Translations under genes and position numbers: made by a program
NCBI GenBank assembly: GCA_903851455.1
Contig: CAINOM010000256.1
Coordinates: 1 to 18,189, forward strand
From: an uncultured Bacteroidota bacterium
GTDB taxonomy: Bacteria > Bacteroidota > Bacteroidia > Chitinophagales > Chitinophagaceae
Direction: 5' to 3'
DNA length: 18,189 nucleotides
Notes under the pieces: generated by a model
The model's input: only the letters and a program-made list of their open reading frames with translations
Databases searched by the model: none
Told to the model about the DNA's origin: nothing
In this document: positions 7,687 to 15,669 of the stretch, piece after piece
Layout: the number at the start of each line of letters is the position of its first letter
How positions within the stretch are numbered: position 1 is the first letter of the stretch

Positions 7687-7772
7687 TCGTAAGTCGTAAT
7701 TCATGAGTCGTAAGCCCGGCACGGGGGGAATTCATAACAATCCTAATTCCCAACCACCAATTCCCAACTACT
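7687..7772. repeat. Short direct repeats between permease and acetyltransferase genes
   Basis: Two simple repeat groups fill the gap. TCGTAA occurs three times (7687-7692, 7694-7699, 7708-7713). A 14-base unit, AATTCCCAACCACC, is followed directly by a 12-of-14 copy at 7759-7772, and this second copy contains the permease stop codon. The remaining gap sequence shows no promoter of the expected type. Confidence 0.6.
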
Positions 7773-8994
7773 TAAATTGCAGCACCTTCGCCGGTTGTAT
7801 CCTGCGAATATACAAAGCAGGCAGCCACATGCAAAGCACACAAAGCGTTAAAGTAACCACATCTATCATCGCCACATGCCACCACACTATTTTCACCGGT
7901 ACGAACTGCATATAATAAGAGTCTTCTGGTAGCTTCAATATGCCGAAGGTCGCCTGGAGCCAGCAGAGGGTAAGTGCGAGTAAATTACCAAGCACTATAC
8001 CCACAGCGCCTATGATCCCTGCTATACTGAGAAAGATATTCCGTGTTGTCTCGAACGACATGCCCAGTGCTTTCAGCAGCCCAACCATATTTGCGCGGTC
8101 CACCATCAGTATCACCAGTACTGCGCCCATATTTATGATCGCTACTATAGCCATAATGATGAGCAGTATGGTGCCGTTAAGCCCCTGCAGCCTTAGCCAG
8201 TCGAAAATAAAGGAGTAGTTTTCCTGCGTGGTGTACGATTCCAGCGGTGCCTTTACAAGGTTGTAGTGGATGAAGTTAGAGACGGTGTCGGAATACTTTT
8301 CGTCTTCCAGGTCCACCTGGTAGCCATTTATACTGTCTGCGGGCCAGTTGTTGATGCGCTGCAGCAGGCGTATATCGCATACCGCGAAATACTTGTCTAC
8401 CTCCTCCATGCCGCTATGGTACAGGCCGCAAACCTTTACCCTGCGTATGCGTGGTACGCCACCTTCTATAAAATCAAGTTGCACCGTGTCTCCCATATTC
8501 ACGTCCAACCGGTCGGCGGTTGTTTTTGAGAGTACTATTTGTTTTGAATAAAACGTGTCGCTATAGTCTATCGGGGTACCCATGGTGCTGATGCCTTTCA
8601 GAAAGTGGTAATCTTTGTTTAGCCCCTTCAGCGCAAGCCCTTCCATATGTCCGCGCGACTGTATGATCACCGGCCGCTGTATGAACGGGGACACTGCGAC
8701 CACATGAGGTATTTGCTTTATTTCGCCGATCAGCTTACTATCATAAAATACTGGTTCTGCATAGTTCAGCGAGTTCGACTTGGTCTCATCATAAGGTATG
8801 ATGTGCACGTGGCCCTCAAAACTATAAAGCTTCTCGGTCACAGCATGGTTGAAGCCAGTCACTACGGCCATGGCCACGATCATCACAGCCACACTCAGGG
8901 CCGTAGCCCCAATAGCCAGCCTTATGATAAACGAAGAGAAGGTGCCCTTCTGCTTTACCAGGTATCGCCGCGCTATGAAAAAGGATAGATTCAA
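7768..8994 (-). CDS. ABC transporter permease, LolC/LolE-FtsX type
   Basis: This 408-residue inner-membrane permease is of the lipoprotein-releasing (LolC/E) kind, which works with a LolD-type ATPase to pass outer-membrane lipoproteins to periplasmic carriers. The start NLSFFIARRYLVKQKG and the first helix (about 23-47) match the family. A long periplasmic MacB-like domain follows to about residue 270. Three C-terminal helices (about 276-303, 327-353, 372-396) form the FtsX domain, with the cytoplasmic DRANMVGLLKALGMS coupling segment between the first two. No ATG lies upstream in frame, so the TTG at 8994 is the likely start; alignment to the family N-terminus supports it. No ATPase gene lies nearby, which is common for these permeases in Bacteroidota. 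Substrate is not shown. Confidence 0.9.
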   Translation of the reverse strand: MNLSFFIARRYLVKQKGTFSSFIIRLAIGATALSVAVMIVAMAVVTGFNHAVTEKLYSFEGHVHIIPYDETKSNSLNYAEPVFYDSKLIGEIKQIPHVVAVSPFIQRPVIIQSRGHMEGLALKGLNKDYHFLKGISTMGTPIDYSDTFYSKQIVLSKTTADRLDVNMGDTVQLDFIEGGVPRIRRVKVCGLYHSGMEEVDKYFAVCDIRLLQRINNWPADSINGYQVDLEDEKYSDTVSNFIHYNLVKAPLESYTTQENYSFIFDWLRLQGLNGTILLIIMAIVAIINMGAVLVILMVDRANMVGLLKALGMSFETTRNIFLSIAGIIGAVGIVLGNLLALTLCWLQATFGILKLPEDSYYMQFVPVKIVWWHVAMIDVVTLTLCVLCMWLPALYIRRIQPAKVLQFK

Positions 8995-9014
8995 AAGGTT
9001 TTTTCGCTGTTCCT

Positions 9015-9022
9015 CAAAAGTA
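9015..9022 (-). promoter_or_regulatory. -7 box (TAnnTTTG) of the permease gene
   Basis: On the - strand TACTTTTG matches the consensus and ends 20 bases before the TTG start at 8994, leaving a leader of about 14 nucleotides. It lies between the gene and the 140-bp palindrome. Confidence 0.45.
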
Positions 9023-9077
9023 AAACAATTAACGCACAGGGCACGTTGTTGCTCTGCTTTGGTGCTGGCATTAAATA

Positions 9078-9217
9078 GCCCCCGCCTTCAGGCCGGGGAG
9101 TTGAAATAAAAACTCAGAGGCTTTAGCCAAAATGCTGTGTTCGGGCACTCCCGTAGCGATTATTTCGGCTAAAGCCTGTAACTTTTCCTGATCACACCCC
9201 GACCTGAAGGTCGGGGC
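9078..9217. repeat. 140-bp concentric palindromic element (REP/MITE-like)
   Basis: Three inverted-repeat pairs share exactly the same centre at 9147.5. The outer arms are GC-rich hairpins, 9078-9098 and 9197-9217, each with its own TTCA or TGAA loop. The middle pair is a perfect 11-base match, AGGCTTTAGCC (9118-9128) with GGCTAAAGCCT (9167-9177). The core is CGGG-CACT-CCCG (9142-9153). The spacers between outer and middle pairs are equal in length and partly complementary. It sits between the divergent permease and YkgJ-like genes. The shape fits a REP doublet or a MITE; no transposase is nearby and no flanking direct repeat was confirmed. Apart from this element and the promoter boxes, the 317-bp region 8995-9311 shows nothing. 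Confidence 0.85.
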
Positions 9218-9240
9218 AATATGAGTTGTTTTCCAAAGTG

Positions 9241-9305
9241 TAATTTTGTTGTACATCCTTAGACCGCTAGGAAAATCTCTTCTTAAGCTAAAATCCGTAA
9301 ATTTG
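9241..9305 (+). promoter_or_regulatory. Two -7 boxes before the YkgJ-like gene
   Basis: TAATTTTG (9241-9248) and TAAATTTG (9298-9305) both match TAnnTTTG. The second ends 6 bases before the ATG at 9312 and would give a leaderless or near-leaderless transcript. The first would give a leader of about 55 nucleotides. Clear -33 elements were not found. Confidence 0.45.
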
Positions 9306-9311
9306 CGTGTG

Positions 9312-9797
9312 ATGGAACTCTGGGAAAAGGAAGCGAAGGAACACCAGAAGGCATATAAGTATATGCTGGAGAAGAGCAATAAGACCAAGTCGTTGCAAAA
9401 CAAGTTGCTGGATGCTTTGCCTGAACTTCATGAAGAGGCCTTTAGTAAAATAAACTGTCTCGACTGCGCCCGCTGCTGCAAAAATCATTCTCCGCGTTTC
9501 AAGCAGCCGGATATTAAGCGCATAGCAAAGAGCCTCCGGATGAAAGAAGGCGACCTTGTGGCTCAGTATCTTAAACTCGACGAAGAGGGCGATTATGTTA
9601 CCCGCATCACACCATGCCCTTTCCTCGCAGAAGACAATACCTGCAATATCTACGAAGACCGCCCCAGCGACTGCGCCCGTTATCCTTACACAGATGAAGA
9701 CGTACTGTTGAAGCGTGTACAGCTAACACTGAAGAATTCCACCGTTTGCCCCGCCACACACGCAGTCCTCGAAAAGCTATTGCTTATCGGGGGATAA
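9312..9797 (+). CDS. YkgJ-like cysteine-cluster protein
   Basis: This 161-residue cytoplasmic protein belongs to the CxxCxxCC (YkgJ / UPF0153) family, predicted to bind a metal, zinc or an iron-sulfur cluster, with no settled function. Eight cysteines are present. C49, C52, C55 and C56 lie in NCLDCARCC, C102 in TPCPFL, C111 in NTCNIY, C121 in SDCARYP and C146 in STVCPA, which is the family order. A charged, helical N-terminal 45 residues precede the cluster. The ATG at 9312 is chosen over a TTG at 9246 because the TAAATTTG box lies 6 bases before it and the upstream stretch is not protein-like. The gene stands alone, divergent from the permease and convergent with the SPOR-domain gene. Confidence 0.88.
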   Translation: MELWEKEAKEHQKAYKYMLEKSNKTKSLQNKLLDALPELHEEAFSKINCLDCARCCKNHSPRFKQPDIKRIAKSLRMKEGDLVAQYLKLDEEGDYVTRITPCPFLAEDNTCNIYEDRPSDCARYPYTDEDVLLKRVQLTLKNSTVCPATHAVLEKLLLIGG

Positions 9798-9830
9798 CAT
9801 TATACGTGTGCTGGAATGGAACTGAAGGAA

Positions 9831-9873
9831 TTCCCCCTTAAGCGCTGGCCGTGTGAGTAAGCGAAGGGGGGAA
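9831..9873. terminator. Hairpin between convergent genes, possible bidirectional terminator
   Basis: TTCCCCCTT (9831-9839) pairs with AAGGGGGGAA (9864-9873), and CGCT (9843-9846) pairs with AGCG (9860-9863). This leaves a 3-base bulge on the left and a 13-base loop. It lies in the 107-bp gap between the YkgJ-like gene and the convergent SPOR-domain gene, the expected place for a shared terminator. There is no T-run on either side, so it may instead be a REP-like repeat. Confidence 0.4.
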
Positions 9874-9904
9874 GGGAATGTCGATCGATAACTCTAGCGT
9901 GTTT

Positions 9905-10828
9905 CTACTTCTTTGAGATGCTTACATTCTTGAAGCCAAACAAGATCCGCAGCGAGTCTTTCACATGCGCCGTATCTGCGGAAAGACAAGAGATATTGGT
10001 GAATACATAATAGCCTCCGCTGTCCTTCGGCATTATGTCTACGCGGTTCCCGTTTATCTTCAGGTTGCGCATACGCTTCTCTGCTTTCTCCAGTTCGAAA
10101 TAATCCCCGATGATCATTTTATAACTATGCTTCGTAGTATCACCGGTTGGCTTTACCGCAGTTGCAGCCGCGGCGCTGTCCACCTTCACGTGTGCAGAGT
10201 CAGGCATTGCAACAGGCGGTGCCTGCTTCACAGTGTCCTTAGGCATTACAGGTATTGCAGCTGGTGCTGGCGCTTTCATTGAATTTACATAGTAGTATAT
10301 ACCGTAGCCGCCACCGCCCAGTATCACCAGTAACACGGCAACTATGATCACCATACTCCAGTTTACAGAGTCGGCTTTGTGCGGAGCAGGGTAAGATGGT
10401 TTCTGCGCCAGACGCATATTCTGTTCGTCCAGTTGCTTACTGTTCTTTATCGTGGGTATGCCGGCCGGAGTGAATTTAAAATTGGCATCGGTAACGAACT
10501 GCACTTTGCTCTGTGTGCCTGTAAAGTGACCAATGTTAGGAATAGGAACTTCGATACCGCTGGCAATATCCTGCCGCGCTTTAATACTATACTCACGCAG
10601 TGTGTTGGCTGCTTTCGATATACTTATTTGTTCGTTAGTAGCAATGAAATTGGCAAGGTTATCATCAATAGATCCTCCTGGGGTAACCACTACTTCATAA
10701 GTTGGTGCCTGTAAAGATTTGCCATCATGTGTGGCAGGGCGTTTTACCAACTCCATGTTGCCCAGACCATGTATGTAGCAATAGTGATTTTTTAATAAGA
10801 ATAGACCTATGTACTTCGCAATATCCAT
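9905..10828 (-). CDS. HU-CCDC81 and SPOR domain membrane protein
   Basis: This 307-residue protein has three parts. Residues 1 to about 130 resemble the paired HU-CCDC81 bacterial domains, which share the HU fold; MDIAKYIGLFLLKNHYCYIHGLG is the family start. One transmembrane helix follows (about 158-180), then a Pro/Ala-rich periplasmic linker. A C-terminal SPOR-like domain (about 234-303) ends the protein; SPOR domains bind peptidoglycan stripped of stem peptides, often at the division site. The HU-like half would therefore face the cytoplasm and the SPOR half the periplasm. It lies 97 bp after the barrel gene on the same strand and could share that transcript or use its own promoter; no exact TAnnTTTG box was found. 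A division or nucleoid-envelope role is inference. Confidence 0.85.
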   Translation of the reverse strand: MDIAKYIGLFLLKNHYCYIHGLGNMELVKRPATHDGKSLQAPTYEVVVTPGGSIDDNLANFIATNEQISISKAANTLREYSIKARQDIASGIEVPIPNIGHFTGTQSKVQFVTDANFKFTPAGIPTIKNSKQLDEQNMRLAQKPSYPAPHKADSVNWSMVIIVAVLLVILGGGGYGIYYYVNSMKAPAPAAIPVMPKDTVKQAPPVAMPDSAHVKVDSAAAATAVKPTGDTTKHSYKMIIGDYFELEKAEKRMRNLKINGNRVDIMPKDSGGYYVFTNISCLSADTAHVKDSLRILFGFKNVSISKK

Positions 10829-10931
10829 TACCGATGTGCCCCCTTTAGAATTACTGGCAAGATAATTAATAAATCATAGAATTTTGCCGGGCACAGCCAT
10901 AATTTTTAGCTAATTAAAGCCTGTAGCGGTA

Positions 10932-12569
10932 TTAAAACTTAAGCCTCAGTCCGCCATATACATTAAACCCAAATGATTGGTACCCATACCAGCGCTGGTA
11001 TTTGTCGTTGAGGATATTATCCAGTTGTACAAAGGCTGATAATCTTGGAACGATCGTATACTCTGCGCTGCAGCCAAGGTCGGCTATAGGCTTCAGAGTT
11101 ACTGCACGTGTTGGCGGGCCATAAGTAGTGTCCCGCGCATGTATGCCACTCAGCAGTGCAAAATAGGTTCTTGCCACAAATTTGGGTGTTACATTTATCG
11201 CCAGGTCACCCTTCATGTTTACATTGGGTACATGCCATGGGTATTGTTCTGATCCGCCATAGTAGTGGTAATAGTCGGCAGTAGCCCCTACGGACCAGCT
11301 GTTGGCCTGCGTATATCGCACTGCTACATGAATAGAAAGTGCTTTTACGTTATCATACACCACATAAAATTGTTTCTGATCGCCGGTATCATTTACAAAG
11401 GTGGCCAGCTTATTGAATTTCCACCAGCTACCACGTGCCGAGAAAACGAAGTGGTGACCTACAGGTCCTTCAAGGCCCAGGAACACTTCATCCTTCTTAG
11501 TTTGCTGCAGGTAGTAATTGTTGAGCATGAAGGGGTTTTCAGTGGTCAGTTGCTCATAGGTGTTCTGGCGCAGCGTAGCCTGCCATCCTGCGGTTACTAT
11601 ATACCGCGTGTCCGGGAGGCGGAATGAAGCAAGTATGTCTGGCAGCACATAGCCGGTGCCATCACCGCCTATGGCCAGTCCCAGCAGCGCATGGCCGCTC
11701 ATGGGGCCATGGTGCAATACAACACCCGGCAAGAACTCACCAAGGTTGTTATAGTTATGCCATCCTGTTGTTTTGTAGCTGGTGATGTTACCATTCAGCG
11801 CAGCCACGAGGTCAAGGCTGGTATCCAGTTTATATCTTACTGGCAGGTTCAGCCCCATACTGATCTCTGATGTGCTGAGCTTTGCATTGTATAAGGATGC
11901 TGTCACCGCAGGCTGGTAAAAGAAACGATCGGAGCTGTCTGTCTTATTCTTCATATCCACGGTGGCGCCCACCTTGCCAAATACCTGCTTTAACGAGTCG
12001 AAAGGATAATTGTGCAGATCGTGGTTGTAGCCGTAGTAGCTGTACTGGTTTCTTTCACCCACTATGCCCGCATGCCATTCGTTGTTATCACCATGATACA
12101 TTCCCTCTGCTTCTATGCCGCTCTGCGAAATGTGCTGGTTAAGTATTGGCCCGGCTTGCGACATATAGTGCGCATGTATGTCGGTCTCATAGTTGTCACC
12201 CCAAAGGGCATTTGTACCTGCATCGACGAAAATGGTAGATAAGTTGCCACCTCCTGCTTTTACATAACTTTCATAAGGCGGTTTTGGTACGTCTTTTCCT
12301 AATGCCAGCGGACGAAGCGGCTGTGAGCTGTAAGAATAGTAAAGCGTTTGCTGGGGCACTTCCAGGTTCAGTGTCGGATGGGTAGTGTCGAGCTGCGGAA
12401 GCTGCGGCACCCATTCTGGTTTTGGCGCGCGTTTCACTTCAGGTTTATAGGTCTGTATTACTTCTATGGTAGATCCTTTCAGCACAGTATCGGCAGGAGC
12501 AGTACGCTGCGCCCTTGCCGCCAGGGCGCCAAAAAGAAATACCGGTATGAAAAAATGTTTTAGCATCAT
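10932..12569 (-). CDS. Plug-less outer-membrane beta-barrel protein
   Basis: This 545-residue protein starts with a signal peptide (about residues 1-20, ending ARAQ). A proline-rich lead-in (IEVIQTYKPEVKRAPKPEW) follows, and the rest is a beta-barrel-like chain with alternating aromatic and polar strands. It ends in GGLRLKF, a C-terminal phenylalanine signal for barrel insertion. Such proteins are often labelled TonB-dependent receptors, but no plug domain is present. The ATG at 12569 overlaps the TGA stop of the TPR gene as ATGA, a strong sign of translational coupling. The partner is therefore probably the TPR protein. A role as an outer-membrane channel for export is inference from this pairing; the cargo is unknown. 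A second ATG follows directly and could be the start instead. Confidence 0.85.
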   Translation of the reverse strand: MMLKHFFIPVFLFGALAARAQRTAPADTVLKGSTIEVIQTYKPEVKRAPKPEWVPQLPQLDTTHPTLNLEVPQQTLYYSYSSQPLRPLALGKDVPKPPYESYVKAGGGNLSTIFVDAGTNALWGDNYETDIHAHYMSQAGPILNQHISQSGIEAEGMYHGDNNEWHAGIVGERNQYSYYGYNHDLHNYPFDSLKQVFGKVGATVDMKNKTDSSDRFFYQPAVTASLYNAKLSTSEISMGLNLPVRYKLDTSLDLVAALNGNITSYKTTGWHNYNNLGEFLPGVVLHHGPMSGHALLGLAIGGDGTGYVLPDILASFRLPDTRYIVTAGWQATLRQNTYEQLTTENPFMLNNYYLQQTKKDEVFLGLEGPVGHHFVFSARGSWWKFNKLATFVNDTGDQKQFYVVYDNVKALSIHVAVRYTQANSWSVGATADYYHYYGGSEQYPWHVPNVNMKGDLAINVTPKFVARTYFALLSGIHARDTTYGPPTRAVTLKPIADLGCSAEYTIVPRLSAFVQLDNILNDKYQRWYGYQSFGFNVYGGLRLKF

Positions 12570-15500
12570 TTTTCGTCCTCTTGTAATTTGCTGTGATTTT
12601 TTTCAAGTGTCTTTACTTCTTCCAGTTTCTTTGCCGCTTCCTGTTTGAACTCAGGTATCTTGGTGTTCTTTACAATGCTCTGCAACAGGGCCTTGGCATT
12701 GAAGTAATCAGCCTGTGTTACCAATATGTCCGACAGCAGCAGGTAAGATTTGCCGATCCAGTAATCATATCCTGCAGATAAATGTATGGCTTCGTTTGCC
12801 GCGGCTTCTGCCTCCTTGGCATTTTTCATTGCAAACAGTAACTCTGCTATATGGTACCGCGACTCGGCCGCTACATCTCCATTCTTATTGCCGGTCAGTT
12901 GCCTGTATATGGTCAAAGCTGCATCGCTGCTGTCCAGGTGCTGGAGTGAACGAGCTTTGCAAAACAATGCATCGTTCATGAGGTCTGCAGATATGCCCGG
13001 CAACGCTATCAATGAGTCCGAATACAAAACCGTTTCAATGAACTTGTTCGAATTAAAACCGCTCCTCATGAGGCCGTTGTACACCACTTCCTTCGATGAG
13101 TTGTTCGACACATTTGCACGTAGCCTCAGGTAGTAGTGATAAGCTGCATCATAGTCCTTCTGCTCCAGTGCTATTGCGGCAGCACGGCGGGCGCTGTTCT
13201 CTGAGAAGTCATTCCATGATCCCCTCAGTGTCTCATCATAATCCTCGCGCGCTTCCTTAAACTTCCTCAACTGGTAGTTGCTTTCAGCCCTGTAGTAGTG
13301 CGCCTTTATTGCAAATATTCCGTTAGGGTAGGCTAGCAGATAGTTGGTAAATGCATGCTGAGCTTCATCCCATTGGCTGTTGGAAAATTGAGCCTCCGCA
13401 GCAGAATAATATGTAGAGTCCATAGAACTGCTATCCGCAGATGGCAGATTGTTTTCCAATAACAGTCTTGTATATGCTCCCGGCTGGTTGCTCTGTATAT
13501 AAAGGCTCTTGAGCGCATCAAGCGCAGCCAGGCGGTCTTCAGCGGCAGGGTAGTCATGCACCACATGCTTGTAGGCTTCTATGGCCTTGTTGTTCTGGTT
13601 TAACTGCTGGTATATAAAGCCGGTCTTCATCCACGAGCGCGGAGCAAAGCTCTTATCGGTAATGGAGTCGGTAAGCTGTTGCAGGTAGGCGAGTGCCTCG
13701 GTATATTTCTCTGCTTCCAGGAAGGTTACCGCTGCCTCATACCGCGCAAAGTTTGCATAGGCCGATGGCGGCTTGCTGTCGATCAAAGAAAGCAAAACAG
13801 ATAGCTTCTCGCTGGTCTTGTTCTGCAATCCCAGCAGTATGCTTTTTTGGTAGCGTGCGTAGTCCGCATCTGCGCTATCACCGTATATGATACGGTCATA
13901 AAGGTTTATTGCCTTCTTATAATCCTTCTGCATGAAGACCGCATCAGCTTCCCGCACTGCCGCTACATTTTCAGAGTAGTTGTCACTGCTGCGCTCCTGC
14001 TGTGCATGGTTAAAATAGTTCTGTGCAGCGTTGTAGTTCTCTGTCTCCATCGATGCGAAACCCATGTTCAGATAGGCATGCTGCCGTGTGGCCAGCGGGC
14101 TTATGCGCTGTACACCATTCATGCTGCCTTTTCTATCCAGGAAACTTTGTGCATAAGTGATCGCTTCAGGATAGCGGTGCAGCCTGTAGGCAAGTTCGCT
14201 CTTCCAGAAGTAGGTGGCACTTTCATAATCCTCGTTTACCGGGTGCTGCGCTGCCAGCGTGAAATAACGGAAGGCAACGGTCAGAGAACCATTCCTGAAT
14301 TGCTGCACGCCATATCCAAAGGCTGCCTTCTGATATACTGCCCAGTAGTCATTGTCCTTCACGCCTACTTCTTCCAGGCGCTTCATGGCTTCCTCGTAAT
14401 GGTTGGTCTTTATCAGCAGGCCGGATATAAGTGTGTTAGCCTCGTCCTTATACTGGCTGCCCGGGAAGGTAGTCAGCAGGCTGTTCAGTTCTCTCAGAGC
14501 ATCATCATTATACCCGGTCTCATAACTCAGCCGTCCGTACAATATCATAGATGCTTCCTGCTGCCCGGGATTGTAATTCATATCCGCGCATATCCCGAAA
14601 GCGTTGCGGGCGCTCGTTTTGTCATCAGTTTTCAGGTAGCAGTCTCCCAGCAGGTACATTGCAGTTTGTCCCAGCGAGTCATGTGCGTTGCTTAGCAGCT
14701 TAAATTTTTCTATTGCCCCGGGCCATTCGTTGAGCCGGTAGTAGCAGTACGCGATCTTATAGAGGTCTTGTTTTTTTATCTTATCGGTATGCTCGTAGTA
14801 GTATTCAAAATAAGGCCGCGCTTCCCTGTATCGCTGATCTTCAAACAGGCACTGAGCCGCCAGCAGGTGCAGTTCTTTATCGTAATATAGTTTCTCTTTT
14901 TTCTGCAGGAAGGTATCTGCTATTTCATAGGCTTTTGCACGGTTGCCCATGAAGTAATAGATCTCGGCAATATAATAAGGCACTATCGCACGGTAATCTT
15001 TCGAATTCTTCACGAGCTCGAAGCTCTTCAGCGCTTCATTATACTTATTGTTGTTATAGGCAAGCAAGCCATAGTAATAGTTACCCGCCAGGTAATACTT
15101 GCCGTCCTTCAGCGATTTTATGGCCAGGAAAAGCGGCTCCGCTTTTTCAAATTCCCGGTTGTTGAAATAGCAGTAAGCCAGTTCAAACTTTGCATCCGCG
15201 ATTTCCTTATTGTTCAGGTTATTGATATCCGCAGCCTCATAGAGTGGTATCGCTTTTTTCAGTTCATCGTGCTGAAAATAATACTGCGCCAGTGCAAAGG
15301 CCATGCGTTGGTAGTAAGCCGGTTCATTGCTGGCGGCCATTTGCTTCTTTGCAGAATCTATGCAGCCCTTGATATCTGCTTTAAGGCAGGAGAGCGCAAG
15401 AAAGTACCTCGCCTTATCCTTATTGATCGGCCGCTCATCCAGCATTTTATCTGCAGGCTGATTGAGGTATTGTCTCGCCGACTGTGCTGCGAGTGAGTAA

Positions 15501-15655
15501 AGTCCTTGTTGATATTGTTCTTCAGCCAGTATCAGCGGCCGGTTTCCCGGAATATCGGGGGTAAGCACTTGTGCAGTCGACGTGAACCCGGAAAAAAGTG
15601 TGATCGCTGTTACAGCAACCTGCAGGGCGAAACGTCTTTGTTTTTGCAACATCAT
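12566..15655 (-). CDS. Large exported tetratricopeptide-repeat protein (1029 aa)
   Basis: After a signal peptide (about residues 1-29, ending TSTAQ) nearly the whole chain consists of TPR-like helical pairs. Examples are AEEQYQQGLYSLAAQSARQY near the start, AYCYFNNREFEKAEPLF, IAYCYYRLNEWPGAIEKF and NMGFASMETENYNAAQNYF. The C-terminus is a charged helix (EEVKTLEKNHSKLQEDEK). It should act in the periplasm as a scaffold. The gene starts 14 bp after the TonB-dependent receptor and ends inside the start codon of the plug-less barrel gene, so all three are probably one operon. The size and placement beside a barrel recall the TPR regions of BcsC, PgaA and AlgK, which guide exopolysaccharide to an outer-membrane barrel. 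That is an analogy, as no synthase is nearby. Confidence 0.9.
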   Translation of the reverse strand: MMLQKQRRFALQVAVTAITLFSGFTSTAQVLTPDIPGNRPLILAEEQYQQGLYSLAAQSARQYLNQPADKMLDERPINKDKARYFLALSCLKADIKGCIDSAKKQMAASNEPAYYQRMAFALAQYYFQHDELKKAIPLYEAADINNLNNKEIADAKFELAYCYFNNREFEKAEPLFLAIKSLKDGKYYLAGNYYYGLLAYNNNKYNEALKSFELVKNSKDYRAIVPYYIAEIYYFMGNRAKAYEIADTFLQKKEKLYYDKELHLLAAQCLFEDQRYREARPYFEYYYEHTDKIKKQDLYKIAYCYYRLNEWPGAIEKFKLLSNAHDSLGQTAMYLLGDCYLKTDDKTSARNAFGICADMNYNPGQQEASMILYGRLSYETGYNDDALRELNSLLTTFPGSQYKDEANTLISGLLIKTNHYEEAMKRLEEVGVKDNDYWAVYQKAAFGYGVQQFRNGSLTVAFRYFTLAAQHPVNEDYESATYFWKSELAYRLHRYPEAITYAQSFLDRKGSMNGVQRISPLATRQHAYLNMGFASMETENYNAAQNYFNHAQQERSSDNYSENVAAVREADAVFMQKDYKKAINLYDRIIYGDSADADYARYQKSILLGLQNKTSEKLSVLLSLIDSKPPSAYANFARYEAAVTFLEAEKYTEALAYLQQLTDSITDKSFAPRSWMKTGFIYQQLNQNNKAIEAYKHVVHDYPAAEDRLAALDALKSLYIQSNQPGAYTRLLLENNLPSADSSSMDSTYYSAAEAQFSNSQWDEAQHAFTNYLLAYPNGIFAIKAHYYRAESNYQLRKFKEAREDYDETLRGSWNDFSENSARRAAAIALEQKDYDAAYHYYLRLRANVSNNSSKEVVYNGLMRSGFNSNKFIETVLYSDSLIALPGISADLMNDALFCKARSLQHLDSSDAALTIYRQLTGNKNGDVAAESRYHIAELLFAMKNAKEAEAAANEAIHLSAGYDYWIGKSYLLLSDILVTQADYFNAKALLQSIVKNTKIPEFKQEAAKKLEEVKTLEKNHSKLQEDEK

Positions 15656-15669
15656 TAAGCGCTATAAAA

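Noticed and set aside
7687..7772. The short repeats as a CRISPR array
   Set aside because: The units are too short, have no regular spacers and are not accompanied by cas genes.
9071..9403. A 110-codon - strand frame across the palindrome
   Set aside because: It runs through the inverted repeat and the start of the YkgJ-like gene and has no protein-like pattern.
13847..14695. A 282-codon open frame on the + strand inside the TPR gene
   Set aside because: It is antisense to a clear TPR protein and its translation is Cys- and Val-rich with no domain, so it is a shadow of biased codon use.
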